The position numbers and the translations under genes were made by a program. The notes beneath the pieces were generated by a model. That model had not been told where the DNA came from, searched no databases, and saw nothing but the letters and a program-made list of their open reading frames with translations. This document shows positions 34,276 to 46,278 of a stretch of DNA of 64,000 nt, one piece after another. This stretch comes from Anastatus disparis (lineage: Eukaryota; Arthropoda; Insecta; Hymenoptera; Eupelmidae). Positions within the stretch are counted from its first letter, which is position 1. Every line of letters begins with the position of its first letter. The stretch lies in NCBI GenBank assembly GCA_017163975.1, contig JAFFSR010000299.1:1165501-1229500 (forward strand), read 5' to 3'.

Positions 34276-35208
34276 CCCACATAGCAGGAAATAAAACAGT
34301 GAAACATTTCAAAATCTTTCAGTAAAAGATTTATTTAATTGTTTAAATATTGCTTCGAAATATTGCATAAATATTTCCTAAATATTTATTTGAAATATTT
34401 TAGAAAATCTTGTTAAAATCTTTCAGAAAACTTTCATTGAAATATTTGTTTGCAGTCTCTCAGGTGGACATAGCGGGCTTTCAACAACATTTCCGTATGA
34501 ATCACAAAAGGCTAATGAAAGATTTTATCGATATGTACAGTAAATATATTTCTGAAAGAAAGGAGAAATATTTCATAAATCTTTCATGAAAGATTTTTAT
34601 ACTGGTGATAATCTTGTAATAAAATATGGCATCAATCTTTCAGAAAGATTTCCTTGAAATATTTTCGTAAATATTGTTAAAATATTTCATAAATCTTTCA
34701 TGAAAGATTTTTAAAACTGTGATAATCTTGCAATGAAAGATTGTAGAAATCTTTCATAAATATTTTCTTGAAATGTTACCGTAAATATTGCTGGAATCTT
34801 TCAAAAATCTTTCATGAAACATTTATTTGATTGTTTAACCTTAAGAGGACCGGAAAACCACTATAGTGGCGTGACCCCTGATCGACCTTTACCCCAAAGT
34901 CAATTAGTGATATCAGATACCTTTTTGGACTACTTTCTTAGAGCGATCACAAATCTCAAATACCGGTCCTCTAAAGGTTAAATATTACTTCGAAATATTG
35001 CATAAATATTTCTTAAATATTTATTTGGAATATTTTAGAAAATCTTGTTGAAATCTTTCAGAAAACTTTCGTTGAAATATTTATTTGCAGTCCCTCAGGC
35101 GGACATAGCGGGCTTTCAACAATCTTTCATCGAAAGATGTTTGAAATCTTTCATTCTTTCCTTGCAAATATTTCTGAAAGCTTTCATAAATATTTCATGC
35201 TATGTGGG
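34276..35208. mobile_element. CCCACATAGC element with AATCTTTCATGAAAGATT iterons
   Basis: Ends CCCACATAGCAGGAAAT and ATTTCATGCTATGTGGG with GA duplicated (34274-34275, 35209-35210), so a 2-bp duplication. The interior is full of AATCTTTCATGAAAGATT, TGAAATATTT and AAATATTTCA palindromes. It also has a ~155-bp direct repeat (34325-34490 and 34825-35130) containing CAGTCTCTCAGGTGGACATA. The right copy of that repeat is split by a TTAA-MITE. Confidence 0.8.
34839..34977. mobile_element. TTAA-MITE, CCTTAAGAGGACCGG type
   Basis: 139 bp between TTAA at 34835-34838 and 34978-34981; ends CCTTAAGAGGACCGG and CCGGTCCTCTAAAGG; subterminal CCACTATAGTGG palindrome. The empty site is preserved in the sister direct repeat at about 34335 (ATTGTTTAAATATTGCTTCG), which proves the insertion. 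Confidence 0.9.
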
Positions 35209-35454
35209 GAGATGTCAAATAGTAAAACAGATTCCTGCGATATCTACTTTCAAATTTTATTCATTGTTATAGACTCAAATAGCTTATTTTTTAAAAGGGC
35301 TATTTATTATCCTCCTCGATTACATAAAGAATACGTTACTAAAATTGGAAACAATTGAGTTCATTAGATTTGCCGTAATCTTATTTGAAATATGTAAAAT
35401 TACGCAATACCGGCAAAAATATTTAACAATATATTCAACAGCAAGATTTCAGCT

Positions 35455-35535
35455 GAGGTGATCAGTGGCTCACTTAGCAGAGCTAAGGATTCGTAACTCG
35501 ATGATCCGAGTTCGAATTTCAGTCTCTTCTGATTG
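35455..35535 (+). other. tRNA-like sequence, possible SINE head
   Basis: GGCTCACTTAGCAGAGC forms a D-arm (GCTC/GAGC) with A-box similarity, followed by TTCGTAA as an anticodon-like loop (CGT, Thr). A B box, GAGTTCGAATTTC (35509-35520), follows. The anticodon and acceptor stems do not pair properly, so this is not a working tRNA. A tRNA-derived SINE or a tRNA pseudogene fits; the SINE body would run to about 35665. Confidence 0.45.
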
Positions 35536-35699
35536 ATACGAGCATCACTGTACGTTACATATACTTTATTCATAAACACGCTGAAAACCTTCGCCGTTAA
35601 GTTAAAGTATTGCTCTGAGTGGTGTAACTTTCTAATCGTTATTCTTGTATTCATTTACAGGATTAAACAAGGACAGTTTCCGATCTCCGGAAAATGGGT

Positions 35700-35962
35700 T
35701 TTTCTGAAACTGCATAATATGATTCTTTGATGAGAAAAAAATGAACCCGTGTTTTTCTTTTTGTCCAATAGACCTCAGAGACAAAGATACAGGACATTTT
35801 TTCGCAAAATATAGTAAAAAGAAGTGCTTAAATAAATATTTAAATATCCGAGCAAATAAGACTGTTATAGAAAAATGTATGAAAGATAAAAGAAATTACA
35901 AGTTGATTAATTTGAGGTTTGTCGCATTAGAAAAGCTTTTACTGTTAATAAATTATACTTAA
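35700..35962 (+). repeat. Old dispersed repeat, partner at 61100
   Basis: GATGAGAAAAAAATGAACCC, CTCAGAGACAAAGATA and the following ~150 bp match 61107-61320 in the same order at low identity. No ORF is conserved between the copies, and the 73-codon frame here is not preserved at 61 kb. Confidence 0.5.
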
Positions 35963-36294
35963 CCCTCCGTTCGTAACTATAAATTTATGGTCACAGACCG
36001 TCACCTGGATCATTAATGTCGTATAATGTTTTCTCTATGAAAATTGTGATAAAAAAATCTCAAAAAATTCTGGAATACTTATTTATTTTTTTACTGTATA
36101 GTTAAATTGTTTATTTAATGATTTATAATAAATATTTATTTATAGCGAGATATTTTACCTGAAAATTTGGCTTATGCCATTGGACAAAAAGAAACAACAC
36201 AAATTCATTTTTTTCATAAATGTATCATATCTTGCAGTTTATGCAAAATCCGTTTCCTGAAAGTCGGAAATTCTCCTTGTATAGTCAATTTTTA
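35963..36294. other. Intergenic stretch, nothing firm
   Basis: Begins TTAACCCTCCGTTCG with an ACTATAAATTTATGG palindrome, reminiscent of the left end of a TTAA-MITE, but no right end was found. The rest is AT-rich. Confidence 0.4.
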
Positions 36295-37044
36295 TTAAGA
36301 GGAGGTAGAAACCATTTGCTGCTTGGCGGCGCTGTAGTCAGGTGAGAGAAAAATATAAAATATTTTTTACACAGCGATTTATATTTTACCGAAACAGTAA
36401 TATACATCAAATATTGTCAAAGGTCACTAGCCATATATATGTAGAATAATTATTAATGATGATCTTGTTTGAAAAGTCTAAGCTATTGTTATAAAACGAA
36501 AAATGCAGTGCGAAGTAGAGCCTGCGGCGTGAGCATGTGTATACGTCGTATTACTTTTTCTGTCGCACTTAAGAAAAATATCCATATGTTTACATCGGTT
36601 CTACCACGCGCCGCGTTTTTCGTTTCATGATAATATTTCAGACTTTTCAAACAATATTAGCATTAATAATAATTCTACATATATATGGCTAGTGCCTTTG
36701 ACAACGTTAGAAGTATATTATTGTCTCGGTAAATTATAAATCACTTAATAAAAAATATTTTCAATATTTCTCTCACCCGACCGCAACGCCACCCTATATC
36801 GAGCGGCGAATCCCTATTTAAAAAAAAACACGTGTTTTTGCACGTGAAAAAAAACGCTGCCAAATGCTTTGCCGTAATGCTTTCTCATAGAGCACATTGA
36901 GTTAGCGTAATTTGATTTTATTTTTTCAAATACGATATTAATATAGATGTCCCTATCCTCTGTATTGAAGGTTGTCTTAATACCTACGAAAACTATATGA
37001 ATTTTATTCTTTCTCACTTTTGCCATTTGCATAATGTGATTTTA

Positions 37045-38760
37045 TGATGCTCTAAAATTAAAAATTTTCCCAAGCTTGTCTTCTTAACACTATAACCAAT
37101 AACTTGCATACAAATTTTGGAACATTTTCATCGAACAGTTTACAAAAAATACCAAATAATTGAAAAATAAACATTGTTTTAAAATTCTCAAAACGCTAAC
37201 GTTACAACTACGCTAAGAAAACCAGTTTTCAAAAGTTCATTTTATTTAGGCAATTAATCGTAAATAATTTCTATACATAATTTTAAGCTACTTCATCGAG
37301 TAGTTTACGTAAAATACTAAAAAATAAGTAAAATTCTATTCAAAATTTACAAAATGCTCTAAAATTAAAACTGCGCTAAGAAAATAAGTTTTTTCAAGCT
37401 TGCTTTAATTAGGCAATAACAAATAATTTGTATGAAAATTTTTGAGCAAATCTATCGAATGGCTTTTGTGTACTAGAAAAAAAATGAAATATGAAGATTT
37501 TTTCCAAAATTTTCAAAGTGCTCTAAAATTAAAACTGCGCTAAGAAAATAAGTTTTCCAAAGCTTGATTTATTCGAATAATAGTGAATAATTTTAAATGT
37601 GCGCTAAGAAAATTGGAGAAGTTTTCATAAGTTCATTTTATTTTAACAGTCATAGATAATTCCCATACATAATTTGAAGCTCCTTCATCGAGTAGTTTAC
37701 GTAACATATAAAAAAAATTAGAAAAATTTTATTAAAAATTTTCAAAATACTCTAAAATTAAAACTGCACTGAGAAAATAAGTTTTTCAAAATTTGTTTTA
37801 TTTAGGCCATTACAAATGATTGCCATAAAAATTTTCGAGCAAATCTATCGAATGGTTTTTGTGTAATAGAAAAAAAATAAACAATAGAGATTTTTTCCAA
37901 AATTTTCAAAATGCTCTAAAATTAAAACTGCACTAAAAAAATAAGTGTTCCAAAGCTTATTTTCTTTAGACAATAGCGAATAGCTTGCATACAAATTCAG
38001 GAGCAAATCTATCGGATGGTTGTCGTAAAATAAAAAATAAATGAAAAAAAAATTTTTTTTTCAAAATTTTCAAAATGCTCTAAAATTAAATGTGCGCTAA
38101 GAAAATTGAAGAAAATTAGTTTTCAAAAGTTCATTTTATTTTGACAATCATAAGTAATTCCCATACATAATTTGAAGTTCCTTCATCGAGTAGTTTACGT
38201 AAAATATAAAAAAAATTAGAAAAATTTTATTAAAAATTTTCAAAATGCTCTAAAATTAAAACTGCACTGAGAAAATAAGTTTTTCGAAGCTTGTTTTATT
38301 TAGGCCATAACAAATGATTTCCATACAAATTTTTGAGCAAATCTATCGAATGGTTTTAGTTTGTAATAGAAAAAAAATAAAAAATCGAGATTTTTTCCAA
38401 AATTTTTAAAATGCTCTAAAATTAAAACTACGCTAAGAAAATAAGTGTTCTAAAGCTTGTTTTCTTTAGACAATAGCGAATAACTTGCATACAAATTTAG
38501 GAGCAAATCTATCCAATGGTTGTCGTAAAATAAAAAGTAAATGAAAAAAAAAATTTTTTTTTAAATTTTCAAAATGCTCCAAAATTAAAAGTGCGCTAAG
38601 AAAATCAGTTGGTAAAAGTTTTTCTTCTTTTAATATTCGCAAATAATGTCAATAGAAATTTTCAAGCAAATTCTTTGAGTAGTTTAGGTAAAATACCAAA
38701 AAACTGAAAAATCAAAATTTTTTTAAAATTCTTAAAATGGCTCTAAAAAAAAACTAAGCT
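37045..38760 (+). repeat. ~165-bp satellite with ~493-bp higher-order unit
   Basis: The motif GCTCTAAAATTAAAACTGCG, with CTAAGAAAATAAGTTTT after it, recurs near 37212, 37374, 37540, 37768, 37930, 38097, 38268, 38433 and 38597. Steps are about 162-171 bp, with one short step near 37604. Blocks beginning at about 37600 and 38092 (GTGCGCTAAGAAAATTG, CATCGAGTAGTTTACGTAA) are much closer to each other than to adjacent monomers. This shows a three-monomer higher-order repeat. Confidence 0.8.
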
Positions 38761-38805
38761 TAAAAATTTTTTATCGATACAATGCTTTCTCTATGAGAAA
38801 GCAAA

Positions 38806-39300
38806 ACACGTGTAAAATACACGTAATTTTTACACGTGTTTTTTACATGTAAAATTTGCGTGTTTTTTCACGCATATTTTTCACGCATATTTTTCACGTG
38901 TTTTTTTCACGTGTATTTTTCAGGTGTATTTTTCACATATTTTTTTATAGCTTTTCGAAGAGCTTCTACTGTCCGGCCTCTTATATCTGCGTCTTCCAAA
39001 TTTGTGTAAGGGATGACAAAACTTAGAAAAACGCCACCTAGTGAATTAAAATCGCTATTAATGATCGATTACGTCGGTTTGACTTTAAGTCACTAGGTGG
39101 CGTTTTTCTAAGTTTTGTCATCCCTTACACAAATTTGGAAGACGCAGGTATAAGAGGCCAGACAGTAGAAGCTCTTCGAAAGGCTATAAAAAAATATGTG
39201 AAAAATACACCTGAAAAATACACGTGAAAAAAATACGTGAAAAATATGCGTGAAAAAACACGCAAATTTTACATGTAAAAAACACGTGTTTTTTTTAATA
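38806..39300. repeat. ~230-bp-arm hairpin at the right end of the element
   Basis: Near-perfect inverted repeat centred at about 39064. It includes CTTTTCGAAGAGCTTCTACT, GTGTAAGGGATGACAAAACT and AGAAAAACGCCACCTAG in each arm, and the flanking CACGTG iterons are also mirrored. The core is related to the degraded inverted repeat at 2930-3125. Confidence 0.85.
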
Positions 39301-39324
39301 GGGATGGTTACAACCTCTTCTTAA

Positions 39325-39700
39325 GGAGATGTAAAATGGATACTACACCTGTACTTATAGATATTAGCTTCCTTTCCATTTTATTGCTGAATTTCCAGAA
39401 AAGAAATGCATTAGCTTATAGTATTACCATGATGATGATTATTTAGATAAATTTTCAAAGAAATTCATTGATTAGCTTTTAAGATATTTGGATTCCTGTA
39501 CAGAATTGAAAAATTCCAATAAATAATTTTGGAACCCGAAATTCTTAATAACTAATGAATGAATTTATTTAAAAATTCAACGGAATAATCTTTATGGTAC
39601 ATACTAGAAGCTAATGCATTTTTTTATTGAAAATTTTGAAATAAAATGTAAAGATAGTGAATATTTATGAGTACAGGTGTAGTCTCCATTTTACATCCCC
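39325..39700. mobile_element. TTAA element, GGAGATGTAAAATGG type (copy 1)
   Basis: 376 bp; ends GGAGATGTAAAATGGATACT and TCCATTTTACATCCCC; TTAA at 39321-39324 (shared with the preceding element) and 39701-39704. Arms continue with TAGAAGCTAATGCATTT. A copy missing its 5' end lies at 49299-50229. Confidence 0.8.
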
Positions 39701-39704
39701 TTAA

Positions 39705-40577
39705 TAATAAATAGAATTACGTCCCGGATAGAAAATTTAACATTAATCTGCCCAGAATTTCTTAAATTGTCTGCTCAGTGGGCAGATTCTGCTGAAATCA
39801 TGTTATAAGTCAAATAATATTTATTCGAGGTTATTTTTTCCTATTTCGCTACGTAGGAGAGAGAGAGAAAGAAAATCATGCACTCTCATTTGTTCGTTCA
39901 AGATATGATAGCTATCATTTTTTTCTTTAACCATGAAAACTTATTATATTGCGCTTGATATTATATTTAAAGGTTTTTTTTTGTTTATATAATGAATTCG
40001 GTGACATTTAAAAAAATTATTTTTAAATTAAGTATTCGTGATCTGTCTCAATAACTGTGTGGGTGAGAATGAGATTGGCATAAGTTACATTTTCAAAAAA
40101 ATTAGTTAGTAATAAATTTTGTTTTTTTAGCAATAAAACTTATTTTTGGAAATTAAGTGTCTTTTTTGTATTTTTTCTTTAATATTATGAGCACTGTCAG
40201 GATGACACTTAACAGAAATGTAAAAGGGATGAAAACGGCATAAGTCACATTTTAATGGAATTTTAATGTAAAATAACATTTATTGTTTGAAGCTGTTCTC
40301 AATAAATATTAAATTTTCATGTACATTATTTCATATTCTTCAATAGAGGACACATGAAATAAATATGCCTTTCCGCATTTCTAGACAGGACAAACATGTT
40401 TATATTCATGAATCAGATTGCTTTGTATAGTACGGTTAGCAGTAATCAATTCAGTCACAGTTACTCATTGTATTTGACATTAAGTAGTACGTTTAAAGTA
40501 TTTCAAAATGACATAAGTATTGAAATAAATCATATCGTTGGATAATAGCTCTAATTATATTCCAAGAATCACACAGT
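39705..40577. other. Intergenic AT-rich DNA
   Basis: About 870 bp without ORFs above background. A GGCATAAGTTACATTTT / GGCATAAGTCACATTTT pair (about 40077 and 40230) suggests an old duplicated segment. Nothing else recognised. Confidence 0.45.
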
Positions 40578-40952
40578 AACCCTAGTAGAAATCGGTTTTG
40601 CTAATAACTGTTAATAATTAAAAATAATTGCTAATAACTACCAATAACTGCTAAAAGCTGCTAATAACTGTTATAAATAGTTTAGTTTGAGACAGAAATA
40701 GCGGTTATTTGCATTTATAGCAGTTATCATCAGTTATTAACAGTTATTAGCAATTATTAGCATTCATAAGCAGTTATTTGCTATTTCATTAACAGTTATT
40801 AGCAGTTATTTGCGTTTATTTACGGCTATTTACAATTTCTTGCAATTATTTACAGTTATTAACAATTATACGCTTTTTAAAAAATTTTTTAATTTTTTAT
40901 ATATAGGAAAAAATTTCCAAAACAATAAATTTTTATGAATAACTATTATTAA

Positions 40953-41338
40953 GAGCAGCCCGGATTCGCTGTCCTTGTCTAATTGGCATTTTTGTTATTT
41001 ACTCAAGTATTAATCGGTGTATCTGCAAATTGAAGGTTAAGCGCAATAGATATTATTATTATAAATATTTATGCACAAGAAAAAAAAAAATCTATCGCTT
41101 TGTTTTTGAGAAAAGTAAGGAACGCGAAAATATTATAAACATAATCTTTTACTTCGGCGTTCCTTACTTTTCTCAAAAACAAATTAGTAGATTTTTTTTT
41201 TCTTGTGCATAGATATTCATAATAATAATATCTATTGCGATCAACCTTTATTTTGAAGATACACCGATTAATACTTGAGTAAATAACAAACAACTCAATT
41301 GTTACTCGGTCGGTATCAGGTTCTACTCCGGCTTGCTG
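40953..41338. mobile_element. TTAA-MITE, GACAAGGACAGC type (copy 2)
   Basis: 386 bp between TTAA at 40949-40952 and 41339-41342. The empty site survives in copy 3 of the host MITE (ACTATTATTAACTATAAATA, about 49736). Confidence 0.9.
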
Positions 41339-41560
41339 TTAACTATAAATAACTGCAAGTTTCTGCAAATAACTACAAAAATCAGAAAATAATTGCAAAT
41401 AACTGCAAGAATCCGCAAATAGCGATAAATAACTACAAAAATAAAAAAATAACTGCAAATAACTGTTACTATTATCTTAATTTTTAAAAATTGTATTGTA
41501 CAAAATTGTTGTGCTTATAAATATTAATAACTGTTAATAACTAGAAATAATTACTATCAA

Positions 41561-41941
41561 GAGGAGGTCACGTATCTCTATCCTTTTCTAATCAAAGAAA
41601 TGATTTTTTTACAGAAACTAATAACTTTATCAAAAAATGAAGAGAAAGCCGCATCTTGTATAAAAAAAAGCGATATTTTCTTTGATAAGAAAAAATTAAT
41701 TTTATTGCTTCGTTCTCAAGAAAACCTTGAAAAACCAAATTGTCCACCCTAACCTCTATGATCGAAGTTTTTCAAGGTTTTCTTGAAAACGAAGCAATAA
41801 AATTAATTCTTTCTCATCAAAGAAAATATTGCTTTCTTTATTACGAGATGCGGCTTTCTCTTCATTTTTTGCTAAAGTTATTAGTTTCTGTAAAAAACTC
41901 AATTCTTTGATTAGAAAAGGACAAAGATACGTGACCTCCTC
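41561..41941. mobile_element. TTAA-MITE, GAGGAGGTC type (copy 2)
   Basis: 381 bp; left target is TCAA (41557-41560, one base changed), right TTAA (41942-41945). The empty site TTACTATTAACTGCAAATAA is present in copy 3 of the host MITE at about 49950. Confidence 0.85.
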
Positions 41942-42038
41942 TTAACTGCAAATAACCGCTACTTCTGTCTCAAACTAAACTAATTATAACAGTTATTAGC
42001 AGTTGTTTGCTGTTATTAACAAAACTGATTTTCACTAG

Positions 42039-43478
42039 TAGTCGAGGCAAAATTGGCGGGTGAGCAAAAAAAATTTTCAAGGGGAAAATTTTTACGGGAT
42101 GACCTTCGTAAAGGGTCCTAGAATAAGGATCTGCAGTTTACCTAGCGAAAAAGTGGTCCCAATTTGTTTAAATCGATTTTATTTAAACAAATTTAAAAAG
42201 TTAATCATTTTTTATTCGAACAAAGTTTTTTTTTTAAGATTAATTAAGTGATTCTAAATAAAAAAGTATTTCTATAGTTTTTTTCTAAAGTTGACGATTT
42301 TCGAGTTATTAACAAATAAAGATGTTGAAAATCACTAAAATGCCCATTTTCAAAGCTCTAAAACGATACTAAAATTTGAAATTTTTTAGGTTGGCAAAGT
42401 TTTTTAGTAAAATTTAGATACTCATTAATAAAATCCCGAAGAGTAATTTTAAATCACTTTATTTTTAAGTGGTATTTTTCAATTGTTAATTAAGCGCGTA
42501 TACCCAGTATCTCCGAGTCCAAGTGCATACAGCTGAGTATGTCGTCTGCTAAAGTTCATGTCTTAACTCGCGCAGAGCGCATCGCTGATTTTTAAGTTGT
42601 TCTAAGTTTCAGAAAATAATTAATAAGGAACTTATAGTTCAAAATATACTTTAGTTAAAAATTTTTAGTCAATTTTATTTTTATAATTTACTACATATAA
42701 TACACGCATTAAAAAATATATGAATATTTAATCAAGAAAATATTAGAATTTTGCGAATATATTTGTTTTACTCAAACTTTTATTTATAATTATTTTTAAA
42801 ATCAACAATATTTTTACACAGATCTAAATTACCACCACATAACGGTACACAATTTACATTATTTTTTTTACATGAACATGCTTTGATATTACACTTTTTT
42901 GGCATTTACATTGCTTTACTAGCTCCTTAGGATATGAAGCCTCTATCGCGCGAGTTAAGACATGAACTTTAGCAGACGGCACATTCAGCTGTATGCGCTT
43001 GGACTCAAAGATACTGCGTATATGCGCTTGATTAACAATTGAAAAATAACACTTAAAAATAAAGTAATTTGAAATTATTCTTCGAAATTCTATTAAAGAG
43101 TATCTAAATTTTACTTTAAAACTTTGTCAACCTAAAAAAATTCAAATTTTGGTATCGTTTCAGAGCTTTGAAAATGGGCATTTTAATGATTTTTAACATC
43201 TTTATTTCTTAATAACTCGAAAACCGTCAACTTAAAAAAAAAACCATAAAAATACTTTTTTGATTAGAATCACTCAATTAATCTAAAAAAACTATGTCCA
43301 AATCAAAATGATTAAACTTTTTATATTTGTTTAAAGAAAATCGATTTAAACAAATTGGGACCACTTTTTCGCCAGGTGAACTGCAGATCCTTATTCTAGG
43401 ACCCTTCACAAAGGTCATCCCGTCAAAATTTTTCCTTCAAAAATTTTTTTTGCCCACCCGCCAATTTCGCCTCGACTA
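42039..43478. mobile_element. 1.44-kb fold-back, TAGTCGAGGC ends
   Basis: Ends TAGTCGAGGCAAAATTGGCG and its complement at 43478; the host CACTAGGG suggests a TAG duplication. Arms of about 540 bp share GGGATGACCTTCGTAAAGGG, AAAGTGGTCCCAATTTG and AAGTTCATGTCTTAACTCGC. The ~350-bp spacer has no transposase. A diverged relative surrounds 53070-54368. Confidence 0.8.
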
Positions 43479-43485
43479 TAGGGAA

Positions 43486-43925
43486 TAAAGTAAATCGTGG
43501 TTTAAAAAAACGACAAGTTGTTAGAAAAAACTAGAAAAAGACAAAGAAATGCCGAAAATTATAGTCAACAAAAAAGACATGTTACACTTACTTCAATTCA
43601 TTCCACTGGTACAGTCAACGGAAACATATTCTATGATAGTTATTTTTCTGTGATTTTAAAATAATGTGACATCACTGGATGATTCCGTTAGTCTGCTCAT
43701 TTTTAATGGTTAATTTTTAAATATGGGAAAAAGAATTATCATAGAATATATTACCGTCAAGTGTACATCATAATTTTTTTAAAATCTTACTACCAGAACA
43801 AATAATCATAGTACCTTAATTTCTAATGAATCTGATATATAATAAAATTTTTGTGTTATTACTGTGTTATTTTAATAAAGTTAATCGATTGATGCTAATT
43901 ATTAAGAACATTTGTAAAATATTAT
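43486..43925. other. Unassigned AT-rich stretch
   Basis: No transposon end or coding signal recognised. A weak inverted pair, ATTCTATGATAGTTATTTTTC / GAAAAAGAATTATCATAGAAT (43628 and 43726), may be a ~120-bp hairpin element. Confidence 0.45.
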
Positions 43926-43927
43926 AT

Positions 43928-44320
<393 letters not shown>

Positions 44321-44636
44321 ATTTTTTCTTACTAAAACTTAATTTAATATGACTTTATTTCATAAAATACATATTCTGAGAAAATAATAAGTCTTGTTCA
44401 TTTAATGTGAGATGAAATTATTTTCTTATCGTAATTGTGTATATGAATTCTGAACCATAAAATTTATTAGTTATTCTATTTCTCATTAGTTGATAAGAAA
44501 GAGTGTTTTAACTATTTATTTTTAACTGATTAAACTATACATAATCATTACTTTTTTAATATTGACTACTAATTGATGTTATAATTATAAAACAACAAAT
44601 GAAATCAGTAATGTGTCGAGAACACTAGTAAAAAAC

Positions 44637-45573
44637 GGTGCTATAAGCACACATATTTTACTGATAAACGTATAGACAGACACGATTCTTTATTCTTTTA
44701 CTACTGTTCAACAAAAACTGAAATCAGATGAATCGAAATGACTAGCAAAGATGGTGCTACAAGCACACTTTTTACTGACGAACATATAAATAATCAGGAT
44801 TCTCTATTCTTTTACTACATCTTATTTTATCTATTTGCGTTTTTGAATTCTAATAATATGCAAATTAATAGTATTATTTATTGTGTAACTTTTGAGGTTA
44901 GGATCTATTCATCATGTGCTACTGAATGCCTACTAGAGAATCTAGTTGTATTTACTATGTTGCTGTAGTAAAGGAGAGAAATAGTACATTGGTAAATCTC
45001 ATCCCTCTAAACTTAGTAAAGCCAACTATGTTTTTTTCTCAGTGTACTGTTTAACAACAAATGGAATCAGATGAATAAAAAGACTAGCAAAAGTGGTGCT
45101 ACAAGCACACATAAAAACATGACGAAAATATAAATAAACATAATTATTAATTCAGTTACTACTGATTATGAAATTAGAGTTTAACTACAAAAGGATAAAT
45201 ATTAATTTATTTTGTAACAATATAAAAAAAGAAATCAGACATGTATTTCGAACATCAGTAAGATATCGCCAAGCACTCATATACAAACGAACGTTACATA
45301 AACACGTTTTATTTTTTACTACTTATCAATTTAATAAAGTTTAATAACAAATGGAATCTGATGGTTTAAAAAGACCAGCAAAAATGGTGCTATAAGCACA
45401 TATATTCAACTGACCATTGGAAACACCAGTAAAAATGATGCTACAAGCACACATATTTTACTGACAAACGTATACACGTTTTATTTTTTAGTACTAATTA
45501 ATGTAATGAAAGTTTAATAAAAAAATTAAGCCAGACGGTTTGAAAAAACCAGCAATAATGGTGCTATAAACAC
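44637..45573 (+). repeat. Dispersed-tandem GGTGCTACAAGCAC repeat
   Basis: Six occurrences of GGTGCTA(C/T)AAGCAC, at about 44637, 44751, 45092, 45388, 45437 and 45560. Each is followed by ACACATATTTTACTGAC-like sequence and often preceded by AAATCAGATG. Spacing is irregular (47-340 bp). The core can form a GTGCT/AGCAC stem. Confidence 0.75.
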
Positions 45574-46278
45574 ACCCTGGCAGCAAAATCTGCCGCGCTT
45601 GAAGTGCACTGCACACCCATGGTCTGCTTCCGACTTTTACTACGTTTCTGCTAGCAGATGATTACAACAGATGCGTGCAGCATACTTGTGTCAAAATTGC
45701 AGCAAAGAAGTGCTATTCTTTAAAATGAAATATTGTACTCGCACCCGCAGCAGAATTGCAAGATAATTGATGTATGCACGTTAAACAGATGAGTGCAGCA
45801 TAATTGCATTAGAATTGCAAATGGTAATTGCAAATAGAGGATAGCAATAATGCACGCATGCATACGGCAGAAACGCATCAGAATTGTGGTAGTATCATGC
45901 AGCAGACGCGTGCAGTAAAATTAAGTAAACATTGCGATAGACACATGTAGCAGGTGAGTGCAGCATAATTGCATCAGAATTGCGAATGGCAATTGCAAAT
46001 ATGGGATAGCAATAATGCACGCGTACATTCAGCAGAAACGCATCAGAATTGCGGTAATAAGATGCAGCATACACGTGCAGTAAAATTACGTAAAAATTGC
46101 GACAGACACGTGTCGTGGATGAGTATTCTTGTAAAAGTTGAGCTTAATATATTGATCCAGAAATCTCAAATATTTTATTAAACTTATGTCTGAAATAGAT
46201 GATGCTCTTAAAATTAAACTGTAACAAAAAATAAAATTATAAACATTTATAAACGTTTATTTAATAAATAGAAAAAGT

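Larger units (their letters stand above)
36812..39303. mobile_element. 2.5-kb CCCTATT element with CACGTG iterons
   Basis: Ends CCCTATTTAAAAAAAAACAC and GTGTTTTTTTTAATAGGG; the AT duplication (36810-36811, 39304-39305) is again 2 bp. Subterminal ACACGTGT and CACGTG palindromes are clustered at both ends. The interior holds the ~165-bp satellite and a long hairpin. No protein-coding capacity: the 36814-37032 frame is not a recognised protein. Confidence 0.8.
36299..39320. mobile_element. TTAA fold-back element, split by a CCCTATT element
   Basis: Ends GAGGAGGTAGAAACCAT and ATGGTTACAACCTCTTC are inverted, with TTAA at 36295-36298 and 39321-39324. Without the nested element (36812-39303) the host is ~530 bp with ~210-bp arms sharing GTGAGAGAAA, CACTAGCCATATATATGTAG and GTTTGAAAAGTCT. 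The loop includes a GC-richer piece around 36515. Confidence 0.75.
40580..43483. mobile_element. CCCTAGTGG MITE (copy 2), carrying three insertions
   Basis: Ends CCCTAGTAGAAATCGG and, across an insertion, GATTTTCACTAG + GG(G) at 43483; AA duplicated at 40578-40579 and 43484-43485. The AATAACTG/CAGTTATT array is very similar to copy 3 at 49407. Nested: TTAA-MITEs at 40953-41338 and 41561-41941, and a fold-back at 42039-43478 inside the right terminal repeat. Confidence 0.85.

Noticed and set aside
35455..35535. Functional tRNA-Thr gene
   Set aside because: Anticodon and acceptor stems do not pair; only the A and B box regions are convincing.
35959..36010. Another TTAA-MITE starting TTAACCCTCCGTTCG
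   Set aside because: A left-end-like sequence and dyad are seen, but no matching right end within several hundred bases.
42060..42251. 63-codon frame at the start of the fold-back
   Set aside because: Lies wholly within an inverted arm, has no known motif and is not preserved in the opposite arm.
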